Origin: JACKAQ01 sp965227145
GTDB taxonomy: Bacteria; Calditrichota; Calditrichia; RBG-13-44-9; J075
Reading direction: 5' to 3'
Assembly (NCBI GenBank): GCA_965227145.1
Contig: OZ245730.1
Location: forward strand, 186,001 to 250,000
Length of the DNA stretch: 64,000 nt
The translations under genes were made by a program, and so were the position numbers. A model generated the notes under the pieces. It saw only the letters and a list, made by a program, of their open reading frames with translations, was not told the origin of the DNA and made no database searches. This document shows, piece after piece, positions 18,736-28,083 of the stretch. Position 1 is the first letter of the stretch, and every line of letters starts with the position of its first letter.

Positions 18736-20200
18736 TAAGCAATTCATCCAGTTTTACTTTGACAAAGTTAATTTCTTGTTTGGTGAAAAATTTAAATAAA
18801 TTCAAAAGACCAAAAGGAGCAAGCAATATTAACATTTTAATACTGATGGAGGCAATCAGCGACTTAGGTTGCCAGTTATAACCGATAAGACTAAAAATAG
18901 TAAAAATCCCGAAAAGTAATCCAATTCTCCCATACTCGAATTGAATATAATAGTGCTTTTGCGAGAAAAGACAAGTTAGAAAAGCCAGTAGAGCATATGA
19001 AATAATAGTAATTACGGCTGCAGCTTGTATTCCCCAATGTGGTGTTAACAAAAAATTAGCAACTATATTAAATACACTTGCCACGATAATTATACCAGGG
19101 AAATAATAGGTCTTGTTAGTAATATTAAGCCCTGATGTATAAACAAAATACATACCGTAAAAAACATAGCCCATACTTACTAAAGTAATAATTGGGCGAG
19201 CTTGAAAATATATTGTAGATTGAGTAAATACATTTAATAATTCATTGCTAAAAACAGTAATTACCATCGCTACATATAAACTAATAAATGTTATGTAAGT
19301 AAGTGTTCTTGCATAAATAATTTTTGCATCTGAAAGGTTAAATACTTTGAACATAAACGGCCCCCATGCAATAGAAAAGGGTGTTATTATTGCTAAGTTG
19401 ATAATTGAGCCAAGTTGGTAACCAGCACTATAAATCGCAGTTGCTTCGTAACCAAAATATGAGGTGATGATATAGCGGTCAAATACAGTTAACACCCAGC
19501 CACCCAATTGTAATACAATAAGTGGCAAACCAAAGCGCAACATTTTTTTTAACAATGGGATATTTAATTTCCAATGTATTTTTTTTATATATGAGAGCAT
19601 AAGAAATAAAAAATTACCTGCAAAAGCTATAATGTAGCCCCATACCATTCCTGCTAATTGCCAATTAAAATAAACCAGAAATACCAAAAGAGTTGTAATA
19701 AGCAAGATAAATTGAATTACCTGAAATGTAATATATTGCCATGGTCGCTCCTCTGCTCGGAGGATGTTTAGAGGTACTATTGACAAAACCTGTAAGACTG
19801 CTCCTAAAACTATCCAATCGATATACTTAAGAACAATACTGTTTATAGTCAAGTTGTCAAGAATCAATGGATGAATAATAAATATGGTAAACAAATAAAA
19901 AAGCAACGAAAAAAATACGAGCGCTCCAAAAATAGTACTCCCTACTATTGCTTTGGCATCACGGTCATTCTCAGTATAATAAAACCTGAATAAGGTTGTT
20001 GCCATTCCTAAGCCTAATATATTTACTAAAACAACCATAGTAACATTTAGGACTTGCCATATGCCATAATTCTCTACTGAAAGATAATATGGATTAGTAA
20101 AAATGGGCATTAATAAAAAAGCACTAAGACTAAGAAAGGCTTGACCTATTCCGTATATTATTGATTGTTTAAATAATGAAATAAATGGGCTTTTACTCAT
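18728..20200 (-). CDS. Wzx-type polysaccharide flippase (MATE/MOP superfamily)
   Basis: This 490-residue polytopic membrane protein has about 14 hydrophobic segments. It begins with an amphipathic N-terminus and a first membrane helix (IIYGIGQAFLSLSAFLLMPIF), as in polysaccharide_synt family flippases. It has the typical intracellular phrase FRFYYTENDRDAK near residue 70 and RAEERPWQY near residue 150. Such proteins move undecaprenyl-linked repeat units across the inner membrane in the Wzx/Wzy pathway. Its ATG overlaps the stop of the upstream glycosyltransferase gene (ATGA). The neighbouring Wzz-like, Wzy-like and Wza-like genes support the assignment. Confidence 0.88.
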   Translation of the reverse strand: MSKSPFISLFKQSIIYGIGQAFLSLSAFLLMPIFTNPYYLSVENYGIWQVLNVTMVVLVNILGLGMATTLFRFYYTENDRDAKAIVGSTIFGALVFFSLLFYLFTIFIIHPLILDNLTINSIVLKYIDWIVLGAVLQVLSIVPLNILRAEERPWQYITFQVIQFILLITTLLVFLVYFNWQLAGMVWGYIIAFAGNFLFLMLSYIKKIHWKLNIPLLKKMLRFGLPLIVLQLGGWVLTVFDRYIITSYFGYEATAIYSAGYQLGSIINLAIITPFSIAWGPFMFKVFNLSDAKIIYARTLTYITFISLYVAMVITVFSNELLNVFTQSTIYFQARPIITLVSMGYVFYGMYFVYTSGLNITNKTYYFPGIIIVASVFNIVANFLLTPHWGIQAAAVITIISYALLAFLTCLFSQKHYYIQFEYGRIGLLFGIFTIFSLIGYNWQPKSLIASISIKMLILLAPFGLLNLFKFFTKQEINFVKVKLDELLNG

Positions 20201-21399
20201 TTAGCTCCCTGATAAATGTTATTTACTTGCTTGGCTATTTTGTTCCAACAATATAACAGCCTAATATCGTTTGTAGCATTTGCTACAATCAAATGTGCAA
20301 GCGTTCTATCAGAAAGGATAAGTTCAACTTTTTGAGCTAATTCGTATGGATTTCCGGGTTCAAATAGAAGACCCGTTATACCGTCTTTTACAACCTCAGG
20401 AATTGCTGCAATACGGGATGCAACTACTGGTGTGCCGGCTGCCATTGCTTCTAATGCTACTATCCCAAAACCTTCTGAAGGATAGCACGTTGGAAAAACA
20501 AAAACATCTGCTAAATTGTAAAACCCTACAATTTCAAAGAATGGTAAGTTCGTAAGCATAGTCACACGATCATGGATACCTAATGTTTTTGATATTGTTT
20601 TACACTCTTTTAAATACCCGAGATCATTACCGATCATGATTGCTCGATAATTATCTGGCAATAGTGCAAATCCATTAAGGAAAACATCTGGCCCTTTCCA
20701 ATTTTTAAAAGACGACAAAAATAATATGGTTTTTTGATCGGTTCTAATTTTATATTTTTCCCGAAGCTGTGCTAAAATCTCTAATTTTGATCGAAATAGT
20801 TGAGGATCGATACCATTGGGAATAATATTAATTTTACCCTTAAATCCTCTTTTTTTAATAAAGTGACTGGTAAATTCAGAAACAGTAATAACCTGAGTAT
20901 TGTTTTGGAGTAAGAAACTTATTAATCGCTTTTCTCTCTCCCAGTTTTCTCCAATAGTTATTTCTGCGCCATGGGCGGTCAAAACAAAAAAAAGGTTGTT
21001 TTTTTTTGCAAAAATGAATGCAGCTAGAGAGCGGATACCGACGTGGTGGGAATGAATGTGAGTAAAATTGTGCTCAAGATGAATTTTGTGTAGTATTGAG
21101 ATTACGGATAAGGCATAATGAATATTTTTTAAACGGTGTAAGCCTAAAATTTTTGTTAATTGATATAGATATTGTCTGTGTTTCTTTTGAAAAAAACAGT
21201 TTGAAAAAATGTAACGGAGTGATATTGGGTGTAATAAAAAATGTCGAACACCGAAAGGCACATCTTTGTCCGTGTGAGCTTCTGTATCAAGAAATAGAAC
21301 CTCGTTTCCCTCTTTTGTTAATTCTTGACTCAAATAATAACAATGTGTAGCAACTCCTCCATAGGGTTTGGGGAAACTACCTACCATGCAGATTTTCAT
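20197..21399 (-). CDS. glycosyltransferase family 4 protein
   Basis: The 400-residue GT-B enzyme starts at ATG 21399 with AAGGA 8 nt upstream; an earlier in-frame ATG at 21423 lies deep in the upstream gene. Features are KICMVGSFPKPYGGVATHCY at the N-terminus, THIHSHHVGIRSLAAF near residue 130, NIIPNGIDPQLF near residue 200 and the donor site PSEGFGIVALEAMAAGTPVV near residue 305. The last is a strong GT4 E-x7-E motif. It overlaps the polymerase-like gene by 23 bp and the flippase gene by 4 bp, so it is embedded in the assembly operon. Confidence 0.9.
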   Translation of the reverse strand: MKICMVGSFPKPYGGVATHCYYLSQELTKEGNEVLFLDTEAHTDKDVPFGVRHFLLHPISLRYIFSNCFFQKKHRQYLYQLTKILGLHRLKNIHYALSVISILHKIHLEHNFTHIHSHHVGIRSLAAFIFAKKNNLFFVLTAHGAEITIGENWEREKRLISFLLQNNTQVITVSEFTSHFIKKRGFKGKINIIPNGIDPQLFRSKLEILAQLREKYKIRTDQKTILFLSSFKNWKGPDVFLNGFALLPDNYRAIMIGNDLGYLKECKTISKTLGIHDRVTMLTNLPFFEIVGFYNLADVFVFPTCYPSEGFGIVALEAMAAGTPVVASRIAAIPEVVKDGITGLLFEPGNPYELAQKVELILSDRTLAHLIVANATNDIRLLYCWNKIAKQVNNIYQGAK

Positions 21400-22795
21400 G
21401 TTCTGAGTCCTTGACATATTCATAATAGCGCTGAATAATCGCGAAAAGCATTGCCCAAATAATATTAAACCGATATATATAGAGACAAGAATTTGTTAAG
21501 GCTACAATCATCAATGAACCAAAAGCAATAAGCAAAGCTGAAACGAAGTTTTTGATATCCTGTGATTCACTTTTTATCAATGTATGGAATCCCATAATAA
21601 AAAACATACACAAAATGCTTATATATATACTGAATCCTACCAACCCCATTTTCCACAAAAAATTCACATAAGAATTATCGACTATAGGCGAATTGCCCAT
21701 TATTGCAAAACGGTTAATAAAACTACCTAAGCCAGTACCTAAAAGAGGATTAAGCTCCCATTGTTTTAATGCAACCCATATTTCCACAGTTCTTGCCGTA
21801 AACGAAACATCCGAATTTAATGCAAATAAAAAATCAATTCTAGAAAAGAAAGTGAAAATTAATGAGCCACCAAAGGCTTCTTCAATATATATTAGAAAAA
21901 AAATTATACTCGTTAATATACTAAAAATACCTACCCATACATAAACCCAAGCTCTTTTGGAAAAACTCCGCTTTCCATTAATAAATACAATAAAAACCAA
22001 TCCAATAAATGACGCAATCCATAACGCACGTTGTTGAGAGAAAAAAATTGCCAATATATGGGGGAGTAAAGCACCAAGTGCCAAAATACGATGTAATTTA
22101 TGTTTGCTAAAGAGTGTAATGTTTAGCAATAACATAAAACCTATTAAAATAATATGTGTTTGTTGTGTTACAACTCTATTGAAAATTATGGTTGAAAAAT
22201 CTGCTTCTGAGAAAAACAATAAGATATATTGAATAGATGTTATAAATGTGATACCCAAGAAAAAAAACATAATGTAGCCAACGATTTTAAAATCTTTGAA
22301 TAGATCTTTAAAAATAAAGTATGAAATATATAATGGGACATAAATGATTTCTTGTGTAAAGAATTTGCTTGGATAATCCTTGGTAAGTCCGAAAAGTGCA
22401 GAGAATATAACCCATATTAAGAATGCAAATATTAGATAATCCATTTTGTTTTGCAATATCCGGTATGGTCTTTGAAGATAATCAATGTACCAGAAAAAAA
22501 AGATTATTGCAAAAATGCAAATCATAAAAAGAGGTGATACATAATGATAAAAAAAATTATATTTCATACCCCATCCTGCAGATGGGAAAAAGCAAATATA
22601 AAATATAAGCAGGTATACCCAATACAGTTTTGCTTGGTTTGAAAAAAAAAGAATAAAGGAGAAAGGTAGGGCTGTTAAGAGTAGTAAATACAACAAATTT
22701 TCTGTAAAGGTAAACACAGAGAGTATAAATACCTGGTATATGGCGAAAGCAAAAAGAAGGTTTTTATGGAGAGGTTCATTTGCAGAACTTTTCAT
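21377..22795 (-). CDS. O-antigen polymerase/ligase-like membrane protein (Wzy/WaaL family)
   Basis: The 472-residue protein has about 11-12 hydrophobic segments. A periplasmic loop between the later helices contains FTARTVEIWVALKQWELNP and GTGLGSFINRFA near residues 330-360. This matches the R-x-x-W ... G-x-G-x-G region of the Wzy_C/O-antigen ligase family. Such proteins polymerise lipid-linked repeat units or transfer the chain. Next to Wzx, Wzz and Wza-type genes a Wzy role is most likely. It starts 8 bp after the Wzz-like gene and overlaps the following glycosyltransferase gene. Confidence 0.85.
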   Translation of the reverse strand: MKSSANEPLHKNLLFAFAIYQVFILSVFTFTENLLYLLLLTALPFSFILFFSNQAKLYWVYLLIFYICFFPSAGWGMKYNFFYHYVSPLFMICIFAIIFFFWYIDYLQRPYRILQNKMDYLIFAFLIWVIFSALFGLTKDYPSKFFTQEIIYVPLYISYFIFKDLFKDFKIVGYIMFFFLGITFITSIQYILLFFSEADFSTIIFNRVVTQQTHIILIGFMLLLNITLFSKHKLHRILALGALLPHILAIFFSQQRALWIASFIGLVFIVFINGKRSFSKRAWVYVWVGIFSILTSIIFFLIYIEEAFGGSLIFTFFSRIDFLFALNSDVSFTARTVEIWVALKQWELNPLLGTGLGSFINRFAIMGNSPIVDNSYVNFLWKMGLVGFSIYISILCMFFIMGFHTLIKSESQDIKNFVSALLIAFGSLMIVALTNSCLYIYRFNIIWAMLFAIIQRYYEYVKDSEHENLHGR

Positions 22796-22803
22796 GAAAT
22801 TGT

Positions 22804-23961
22804 TTATCTGGGGTTCAATTTAAATGGATTCACATTTTTCAGAATTAATTGTAATTTTTGATATTTGTCAGGATTGGTTTCCGCGAGCTGAATCAGTTTC
22901 TGATGAGTAAGTAGATATCCAAATAACAAGACAAGATATAAGAAAGTAATTGCTATAACAATATAAACTCGTTTCGGTTTAGATTTCCATTCCGGAACCT
23001 GTGGATAATCTAACAATTGTAGGTTTGGAATATCTTTAGCCTCTTCAAGTCGGGCTTTTTCGTATTGAGGATAAATAAACTCTAATATTTTAGTATGTAT
23101 CTGGATGTCTCTAAAATAGCGATAGTATTGCAAAGTAATATCAGGGATATCAGAAAGTGGTGGTAATGTTTGTAATAATTGCTCACCATTTTTGCCGTTT
23201 GTTAGTTCATTTAGTGTTTTTTGATATTCAGCAAGTTCATATTTTACCCTTATGTATTGCGGGGAGTTGACATCAATTACTTTTTTTAGATAATTTAATT
23301 GATTATTCAATTCTATAACTTTTGCTTCGATTTGCGTTACCAATTTAATACCTTCAGAAATTTGTTCCGGAATTACTAAAATCCCTGTTTCCTGCTGCAA
23401 GCCTTTTAAGTCATCTTCCGCTTTAGCTAACTTCGAATGAGTATCAGTTACACGTGATTCCAGAAACATACGATTATTTTCAGCTCGTTCTATAGATAAG
23501 TTAGTATAGATACTATCTAATAACTGAAAATAACGAATTGTCATGTCACGGGCTTTGTAAGGATCCTGATCGTACATGGATAAAGAAATCGCACCTTCTT
23601 CTGTAACATTTATATCGGTATTGTTTTCTAATACTTTGATAGTCTTAAACAAGTATTCCTGATCATACTCCCTTTTTAGATCAAATTCGTTAATTAGTTT
23701 TTCTTTAATTGTTCTGCTCTTTAATATCGACATGAACTTAAAAAAAGTATTATCACCACCCAGACCACCCGCGAAGGGCAAGTTCAATGGTATGTTTAAA
23801 TTAAAACCAATTTTGTCTGTTTCTGGTGGCATGATTAAAGCCGTAGATTTATACCATACTGTCAAACTAAAGCTAATACCAATTGAAATGATAAAAACGA
23901 TGAGGGTGCTGATTATAATAAATTTTTTGTATTTAATTACATTAACTAAATTGTCAATCAT
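22804..23961 (-). CDS. Wzz/GumC-type polysaccharide chain-length determinant
   Basis: This 385-residue protein has an N-terminal membrane helix (FIIISTLIVFIISIGISFSL) and a long periplasmic domain with coiled coil near residues 160-250. A C-terminal helix (VYIVIAITFLYLVLLFGYLL) is preceded by the Pro-rich segment LLDYPQVPEWKSKPKR. This is the co-polymerase topology that controls chain length together with Wzy. There is no cytoplasmic tyrosine-kinase domain, so a separate kinase would be needed if phosphorylation regulates export; none is in the window. It lies 39 bp downstream of the SLBB export gene and 8 bp upstream of the polymerase-like gene. Confidence 0.88.
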   Translation of the reverse strand: MIDNLVNVIKYKKFIIISTLIVFIISIGISFSLTVWYKSTALIMPPETDKIGFNLNIPLNLPFAGGLGGDNTFFKFMSILKSRTIKEKLINEFDLKREYDQEYLFKTIKVLENNTDINVTEEGAISLSMYDQDPYKARDMTIRYFQLLDSIYTNLSIERAENNRMFLESRVTDTHSKLAKAEDDLKGLQQETGILVIPEQISEGIKLVTQIEAKVIELNNQLNYLKKVIDVNSPQYIRVKYELAEYQKTLNELTNGKNGEQLLQTLPPLSDIPDITLQYYRYFRDIQIHTKILEFIYPQYEKARLEEAKDIPNLQLLDYPQVPEWKSKPKRVYIVIAITFLYLVLLFGYLLTHQKLIQLAETNPDKYQKLQLILKNVNPFKLNPR

Positions 23962-24000
23962 TTTTTGTTTAACCGTTAGTTTTTAGTCGTGTTAACTATG

Positions 24001-25221
24001 TTATTTTGACGCCTGCGTTATTGCATAGGCAGAAATTACAATGCTAATAATCGGCGTTAATATAGTTAGATAATCTTTAAACGTTTCCCGGGCGCGGCGG
24101 GGGACGACAACAATATCGCCATTATTCACAATAACATCCCTGCCATATTCTACATCGCCGGTTTCAGCTCTAATCACATACAGATCGTTAAGACCTTTAG
24201 CCGTTTCCAAAATACCTGCCAGACCGGCATAATCTTTTGTTGTATAATTTGCGAGATAAGCAAACGGACCGGGCTGAATTACTTCCCCGCGAACATAAAC
24301 ACGATCCCTTGTCGATGGAATAATGATCCTGTCACCGGTCTGCAACGTCTTTGTCCGGATATCAGAGGTGTTATCCAGCAAATTGTAACTGTATTGTTCT
24401 CCGCTTCTTACCAAAACGATGTTTTCGATGTTCGATCGACGATTAATCGCTTGCAGACGCGTCAGGAAACCAAACAATGTTTCGTTTTCACGGGTTTGAT
24501 ATATGCCTTGAGAGCCTACATTACCTTCGATGATCACATAATTTTTTTTCAGGTCGATTTGCGGAACGTAGATGACATCCCCGCCCTCCAGAAAATTGTT
24601 GTATTCCAGACTGCCGGTGAGATAAAACTCGCTCATATTAACCAATGATTTTGAATCATCATTGTGTTTGATTTCGATGCGTGTGTCATCACCCCAGTCG
24701 ATGATACCGCCGGCGAGTTGAATGGCGTCGCTGAGACGATCGATTGCGCGGAGGTAATACGTTCCCGGATTACGAACCTGGCCAACAACATACACTCGAA
24801 ATTTACGCAGTTTCACCAGCTTTACGGTAAATGTCGCGTTCAAAAAAGTTTTCGCAAGCGCTGCTTTGATCATCTCAGAGGCATTTGCGAGTGTTTCACC
24901 GGAAACATATACTTCCGATACAGCCGGGGTTAAATAACCTTCCGGTGATACGGATGCAATAAACTGATTTTCGATGACCCCTGCCACTTTGATCAGCAAT
25001 TGATCACCGGGTCCCAAAGTATATTTCTCCGGATCAATTGCTTTCTCAAAAGCCTGTTCCAAAAGCTGTTGTTGGGGTATAAATTGTTCGTTGGATTTTT
25101 GTGTCTGTTCCAGATCAACATCAAAAACAGATTGACGTTCCTGGGCGGATTGTTCCCGTTGGGCAAATGCGGAAATGCTAAACAGAAATACAATAATAAT
25201 GAATAAAGAAGGGTGTCTCAA
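24001..25221 (-). CDS. polysaccharide biosynthesis/export protein (Wza-like, SLBB domains)
   Basis: The open frame extends back to 25683, but its first 150 codons overlap rnc and are low in protein-like character. I place the start at TTG 25221 (or TTG 25227), preceded by GAGAGA, which yields a signal peptide (RHPSLFIIIVFLFSISAFAQ) and a 406-residue protein of normal length. After a Gln/Glu-rich linker comes the Poly_export domain (YTLGPGDQLLIKVAG near residue 60). Several SLBB beta-grasp domains follow (VYVVGQVRNPGTYYL, YVIIEGNVGSQGIYQ, VYVRGEVIQPGPFAY). The C-terminus ends in a hydrophobic helix (ILTPIISIVISAYAI). It forms the outer-membrane/periplasmic export channel for the polymer and heads the operon. 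Confidence 0.9.
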   Translation of the reverse strand: MRHPSLFIIIVFLFSISAFAQREQSAQERQSVFDVDLEQTQKSNEQFIPQQQLLEQAFEKAIDPEKYTLGPGDQLLIKVAGVIENQFIASVSPEGYLTPAVSEVYVSGETLANASEMIKAALAKTFLNATFTVKLVKLRKFRVYVVGQVRNPGTYYLRAIDRLSDAIQLAGGIIDWGDDTRIEIKHNDDSKSLVNMSEFYLTGSLEYNNFLEGGDVIYVPQIDLKKNYVIIEGNVGSQGIYQTRENETLFGFLTRLQAINRRSNIENIVLVRSGEQYSYNLLDNTSDIRTKTLQTGDRIIIPSTRDRVYVRGEVIQPGPFAYLANYTTKDYAGLAGILETAKGLNDLYVIRAETGDVEYGRDVIVNNGDIVVVPRRARETFKDYLTILTPIISIVISAYAITQASK

Positions 25222-25291
25222 TCTCAATCTCTCGTTATTAATGGGTCGCTCTGAGTTTAGATGAAAAGCAGCGATAAAGCAAATAATTTTC

Positions 25292-26104
25292 TCACATTTT
25301 TTCTTCAATAGCCAGTTTTTTAACTGCACGTTTTGCGGCTTCCTGTTCGGCGATTTTTTTGCTTTTACCCTTGCCTTCGCCGAGTATTTCCTTGCCAATA
25401 GCGACGGAGATGACAAACTCTTTGGCATGATCGGGACCATTTTCTTCAATAACACGATATTCCGGCAAGCCCTGACCGATTCCCTGAGCGTGCTCCAATA
25501 AAATGCTTTTGTAATTCTTATACAAGCCTTTCCGCAAAATTTTTTTGTAATCTGCGAGCAGGTATGTCTGAATAAATTTTTCAGCTTCATCCAGGCCTTT
25601 ATCGAGATAAATAGCACCGATGATCGCCTCAAAAGCATCTGCCAAAATGGATTTCCGCTGTCGCCCGCCGGTTTTTTCCTCACCGCGATTCATCAAAATC
25701 AGGTCACCCAGCTTCATTTGATCTTGTGCGATATCGGCCATTACCGGCTTGCTGACCAAAATCGATTTGACTTTTGAAAGATGACCTTCCGTTTTGTTGG
25801 GAAATTTCTGATACAGAAAGTGCGTCACCACAAGATCCAGCACCGCATCGCCCAAAAACTCCAGTCGTTCGTTGGAAAATGACCGCGATTCATTGGTCAT
25901 GTTCAAAAACGAACGGTGTTTTAGCGCTGTTGTAATCTGTCTGTGATCGTTAAAACGGATTTTGAATTGCGCTTCGAACCTGTTAACTGCGCTCGATTCT
26001 TCCGGTGTAAGTTTAGGATATTCCTGGGTTTGTGCATTTGATGCACGGGCAGCATCATCCCGACTGCCCATCAGTTTGGATACAAAATTTTTAATCCAGC
26101 TCAA
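25292..26104 (-). CDS. rnc: ribonuclease III
   Basis: RNase III cuts double-stranded RNA during rRNA and mRNA processing. The nuclease domain has the signature NERLEFLGDAVLDL and the second acidic site ILADAFEAIIGAIYLDKGL. The C-terminal dsRNA-binding domain carries LLEHAQGIGQGLPEYRV and AEQEAAKRAVKKL. The frame is open back to a TTG at 26233 (313 residues). A TTG at 26104 preceded by GGAG at 6-nt spacing gives about 270 residues, closer to the family, and removes a non-conserved leader, so I prefer it. It follows fabF in the common fab-rnc arrangement. No terminator is visible between rnc and the export gene 70 bp downstream. Confidence 0.93.
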   Translation of the reverse strand: MSWIKNFVSKLMGSRDDAARASNAQTQEYPKLTPEESSAVNRFEAQFKIRFNDHRQITTALKHRSFLNMTNESRSFSNERLEFLGDAVLDLVVTHFLYQKFPNKTEGHLSKVKSILVSKPVMADIAQDQMKLGDLILMNRGEEKTGGRQRKSILADAFEAIIGAIYLDKGLDEAEKFIQTYLLADYKKILRKGLYKNYKSILLEHAQGIGQGLPEYRVIEENGPDHAKEFVISVAIGKEILGEGKGKSKKIAEQEAAKRAVKKLAIEEKM

Positions 26105-26304
26105 AATTTCTCCGACAGAAATGGAAAATGGTTTCGTTAATATTCCGGCCGGATTTTTGGATATTTTCAATGCCGTTGCAATATTGCAAATACCCAAAAA
26201 ATGGCGCGAAGTGGCAAATGCAGGATTCCGCAAGCTGGCAGCGATGGCCAGATTTCGAAACCCGGCATTTTGCAGGTTTCCGAATGTAGATCATTTTAAT
26301 TCAT

Positions 26305-27540
26305 TTATACTTTGCCCAGCGAAATGCAGGCGTTATGTCCGCCAAAACCAAAAGTGTTGGATATCGCCGCGTTGATGATCCGTTCCTGCGGAACATTCGG
26401 TGTAATGTTCAAATCGCACTCAGGATCAGGTGTTTGGTAGTTTATGGTCGGCGGCACAATATCGTGTTTCACGGCAAGCGCAGTTGCGATTAATTCAACT
26501 GCACCGGCGGCGCCGAGCAAGTGCCCGATCATTGATTTTGTTGAACTTACATTCAGTTTAAACGCGTGATCACCAAACGCTGTTTTGATTGCGGCCGTCT
26601 CGTTTTTGTCGTTATACGGCGTGGAAGTTCCGTGTGCGTTGATATAATCAATGTCATCCGGATTAAATCCACCGTCCCGCATGCAGCGCAGCATCGCACG
26701 AACAGCCCCTTCGCCACCCGGTGCCGGCGCGGTTACATGATGCGCATCGCCGGTGAAACCGATGCCCCGGATTTCCGCGTAAATATTTGCACCGCGTTTT
26801 TTGGCATGTTCAAATTCTTCCAGCACCAAAATGCCCGCGCCTTCGCCAATCACAAAACCGTCGCGATCTTTGTCGAACGGGCGGCTGGCGTGTTGCGGAT
26901 CATCGTTGCGGGTTGAAAGCGCTTTCATCGCGGCAAAACCGGCAACGCCCATCCCGGTAATCGGTGCTTCGGTGCCGCCGGTAATCATCAAATCGGCATC
27001 GCCGTATTTGATGAGCCTGGCTGCATCGCCAATGGCATGGGAAGCAGTTGCGCATGCGGAAATTGTTGCGTAATTGGGACCTTTGAATCCGTAGCGGATG
27101 GAGATTTGTCCGGCAGCAATATCAGAGATCATTTGAGTAACAAAATACGGGCTGACCTTGCGCGGTCCGCCGGCGAGATATTTCTGGTGTTCCGTTGCAA
27201 AAGACTGGATGCCGCCAATCCCGGAGCCGACAACAACGCCGGCCATCGTCAAATCGATGGTGTCGAGATCAAGTGCTGCATCTGCCATTGCTTCGTGTGC
27301 GGCAACCATAGCGTATTGGGTAAATAAATCCATTCGCCGCGATTCCCGGGCATCAATGATGCCGTCCAACTGCAGATGTTTAACTTCGGCACCAAAGCGC
27401 GTGCTGTGTGCTGATGGATCGAAGTGGGTGATAATATCCACCCCATTCCGACCGGAAAGCACGCCTTCCCAGAAATCTGTTGCGGTATTCCCGATGGCAG
27501 ATACAACGCCTAAACCGGTGATGACAACCCGTCTGGTCAT
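26305..27540 (-). CDS. fabF: beta-ketoacyl-ACP synthase II
   Basis: The 411-residue condensing enzyme elongates acyl-ACP with malonyl-ACP in type II fatty-acid synthesis. The catalytic Cys is in ISACATASHAIG near residue 164. The two His residues are in INAHGTSTPYND near residue 304 and SMIGHLLGAAG near residue 340. The C-terminal FGFGGHNA loop is also present. Length is exactly typical. It lies downstream of acpP with a 114-bp gap that contains an inverted repeat, and upstream of rnc. Confidence 0.96.
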   Translation of the reverse strand: MTRRVVITGLGVVSAIGNTATDFWEGVLSGRNGVDIITHFDPSAHSTRFGAEVKHLQLDGIIDARESRRMDLFTQYAMVAAHEAMADAALDLDTIDLTMAGVVVGSGIGGIQSFATEHQKYLAGGPRKVSPYFVTQMISDIAAGQISIRYGFKGPNYATISACATASHAIGDAARLIKYGDADLMITGGTEAPITGMGVAGFAAMKALSTRNDDPQHASRPFDKDRDGFVIGEGAGILVLEEFEHAKKRGANIYAEIRGIGFTGDAHHVTAPAPGGEGAVRAMLRCMRDGGFNPDDIDYINAHGTSTPYNDKNETAAIKTAFGDHAFKLNVSSTKSMIGHLLGAAGAVELIATALAVKHDIVPPTINYQTPDPECDLNITPNVPQERIINAAISNTFGFGGHNACISLGKV

Positions 27541-27580
27541 ACACTTTCTCTAACTTGCGTAAAAACTGGTAACAAAACGA

Positions 27581-27619
27581 GGCGCTTTGTTCTCCGCCAA
27601 AAGCGAGCTCCAAAGCGCC
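27581..27619 (-). other. stem-loop between acpP and fabF
   Basis: GGCGCTTTG and CAAAGCGCC form a perfect 9-bp stem with a 21-nt loop in the acpP-fabF spacer. No U-run follows on the minus strand, so it is more likely an RNA-processing or stability element than a terminator. Such an element could let acpP accumulate more protein than its neighbours; this is inference. Confidence 0.45.
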
Positions 27620-27654
27620 AAATGCTTATTCAATGAATGTCAAATCATTCGAAA

Positions 27655-27891
27655 TTAGTCTTCGATTTTTGATTGCAAATAATCCACTGCTTTTTTGACA
27701 GTGGTGATTTGCTGGGCGTCATCGTCGGGAATTTCTACGCCAAATTCCTCTTCGAAAGCCATAACCAGTTCCACTGTATCCAGCGAATCTGCGCCCAAAT
27801 CGTCGATAAAATGAGCGTCTTCTTTTACTTTATCAGCGTCTACACCCAATTTGTCTACGATGATATCTTTTACTTTGTCAGAAAGCGACAT
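27655..27891 (-). CDS. acpP: acyl carrier protein
   Basis: The 78-residue acidic protein carries growing acyl chains on a phosphopantetheine arm attached to the Ser of the DDLGADSLDTVELVMA motif (Ser near residue 36). The four-helix ACP pattern and length are standard. It is preceded by GAGG and sits between fabG and fabF. The spacers on both sides are unusually long for this operon (192 and 114 bp), which often goes with separate high-level acpP expression. Confidence 0.97.
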   Translation of the reverse strand: MSLSDKVKDIIVDKLGVDADKVKEDAHFIDDLGADSLDTVELVMAFEEEFGVEIPDDDAQQITTVKKAVDYLQSKIED

Positions 27892-28083
27892 TTAATGCCT
27901 CCTCGTTAAATTAGTTAACCTAAGTATTATTACAGCCCAAGAATTTAATCAATCATCCTAAAAAAATAAATGCCAAATTGCTAAAAACAGGCTTAAAAAG
28001 CTCCCTTTTTAACCGAAAAACCAGATTTGGTTCCATTGCCGGCAATTTTTTTTCGTAAAAAGCAGCTGTTGCCGGGCAATTTT

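Noticed and set aside
25222..25683. 150-residue N-terminal extension of the SLBB export protein
   Set aside because: It overlaps rnc in another frame, has no domain and would bury the signal peptide; a TTG start at 25221 fits better.
26105..26233. 43-residue extension of RNase III
   Set aside because: It is non-conserved in character and a TTG with GGAG at 26104 gives a normal length; kept as an alternative only.
27581..27619. Intrinsic terminator between acpP and fabF
   Set aside because: The stem is perfect but there is no U-run on the minus strand, so it is listed as a stem-loop of unknown role.
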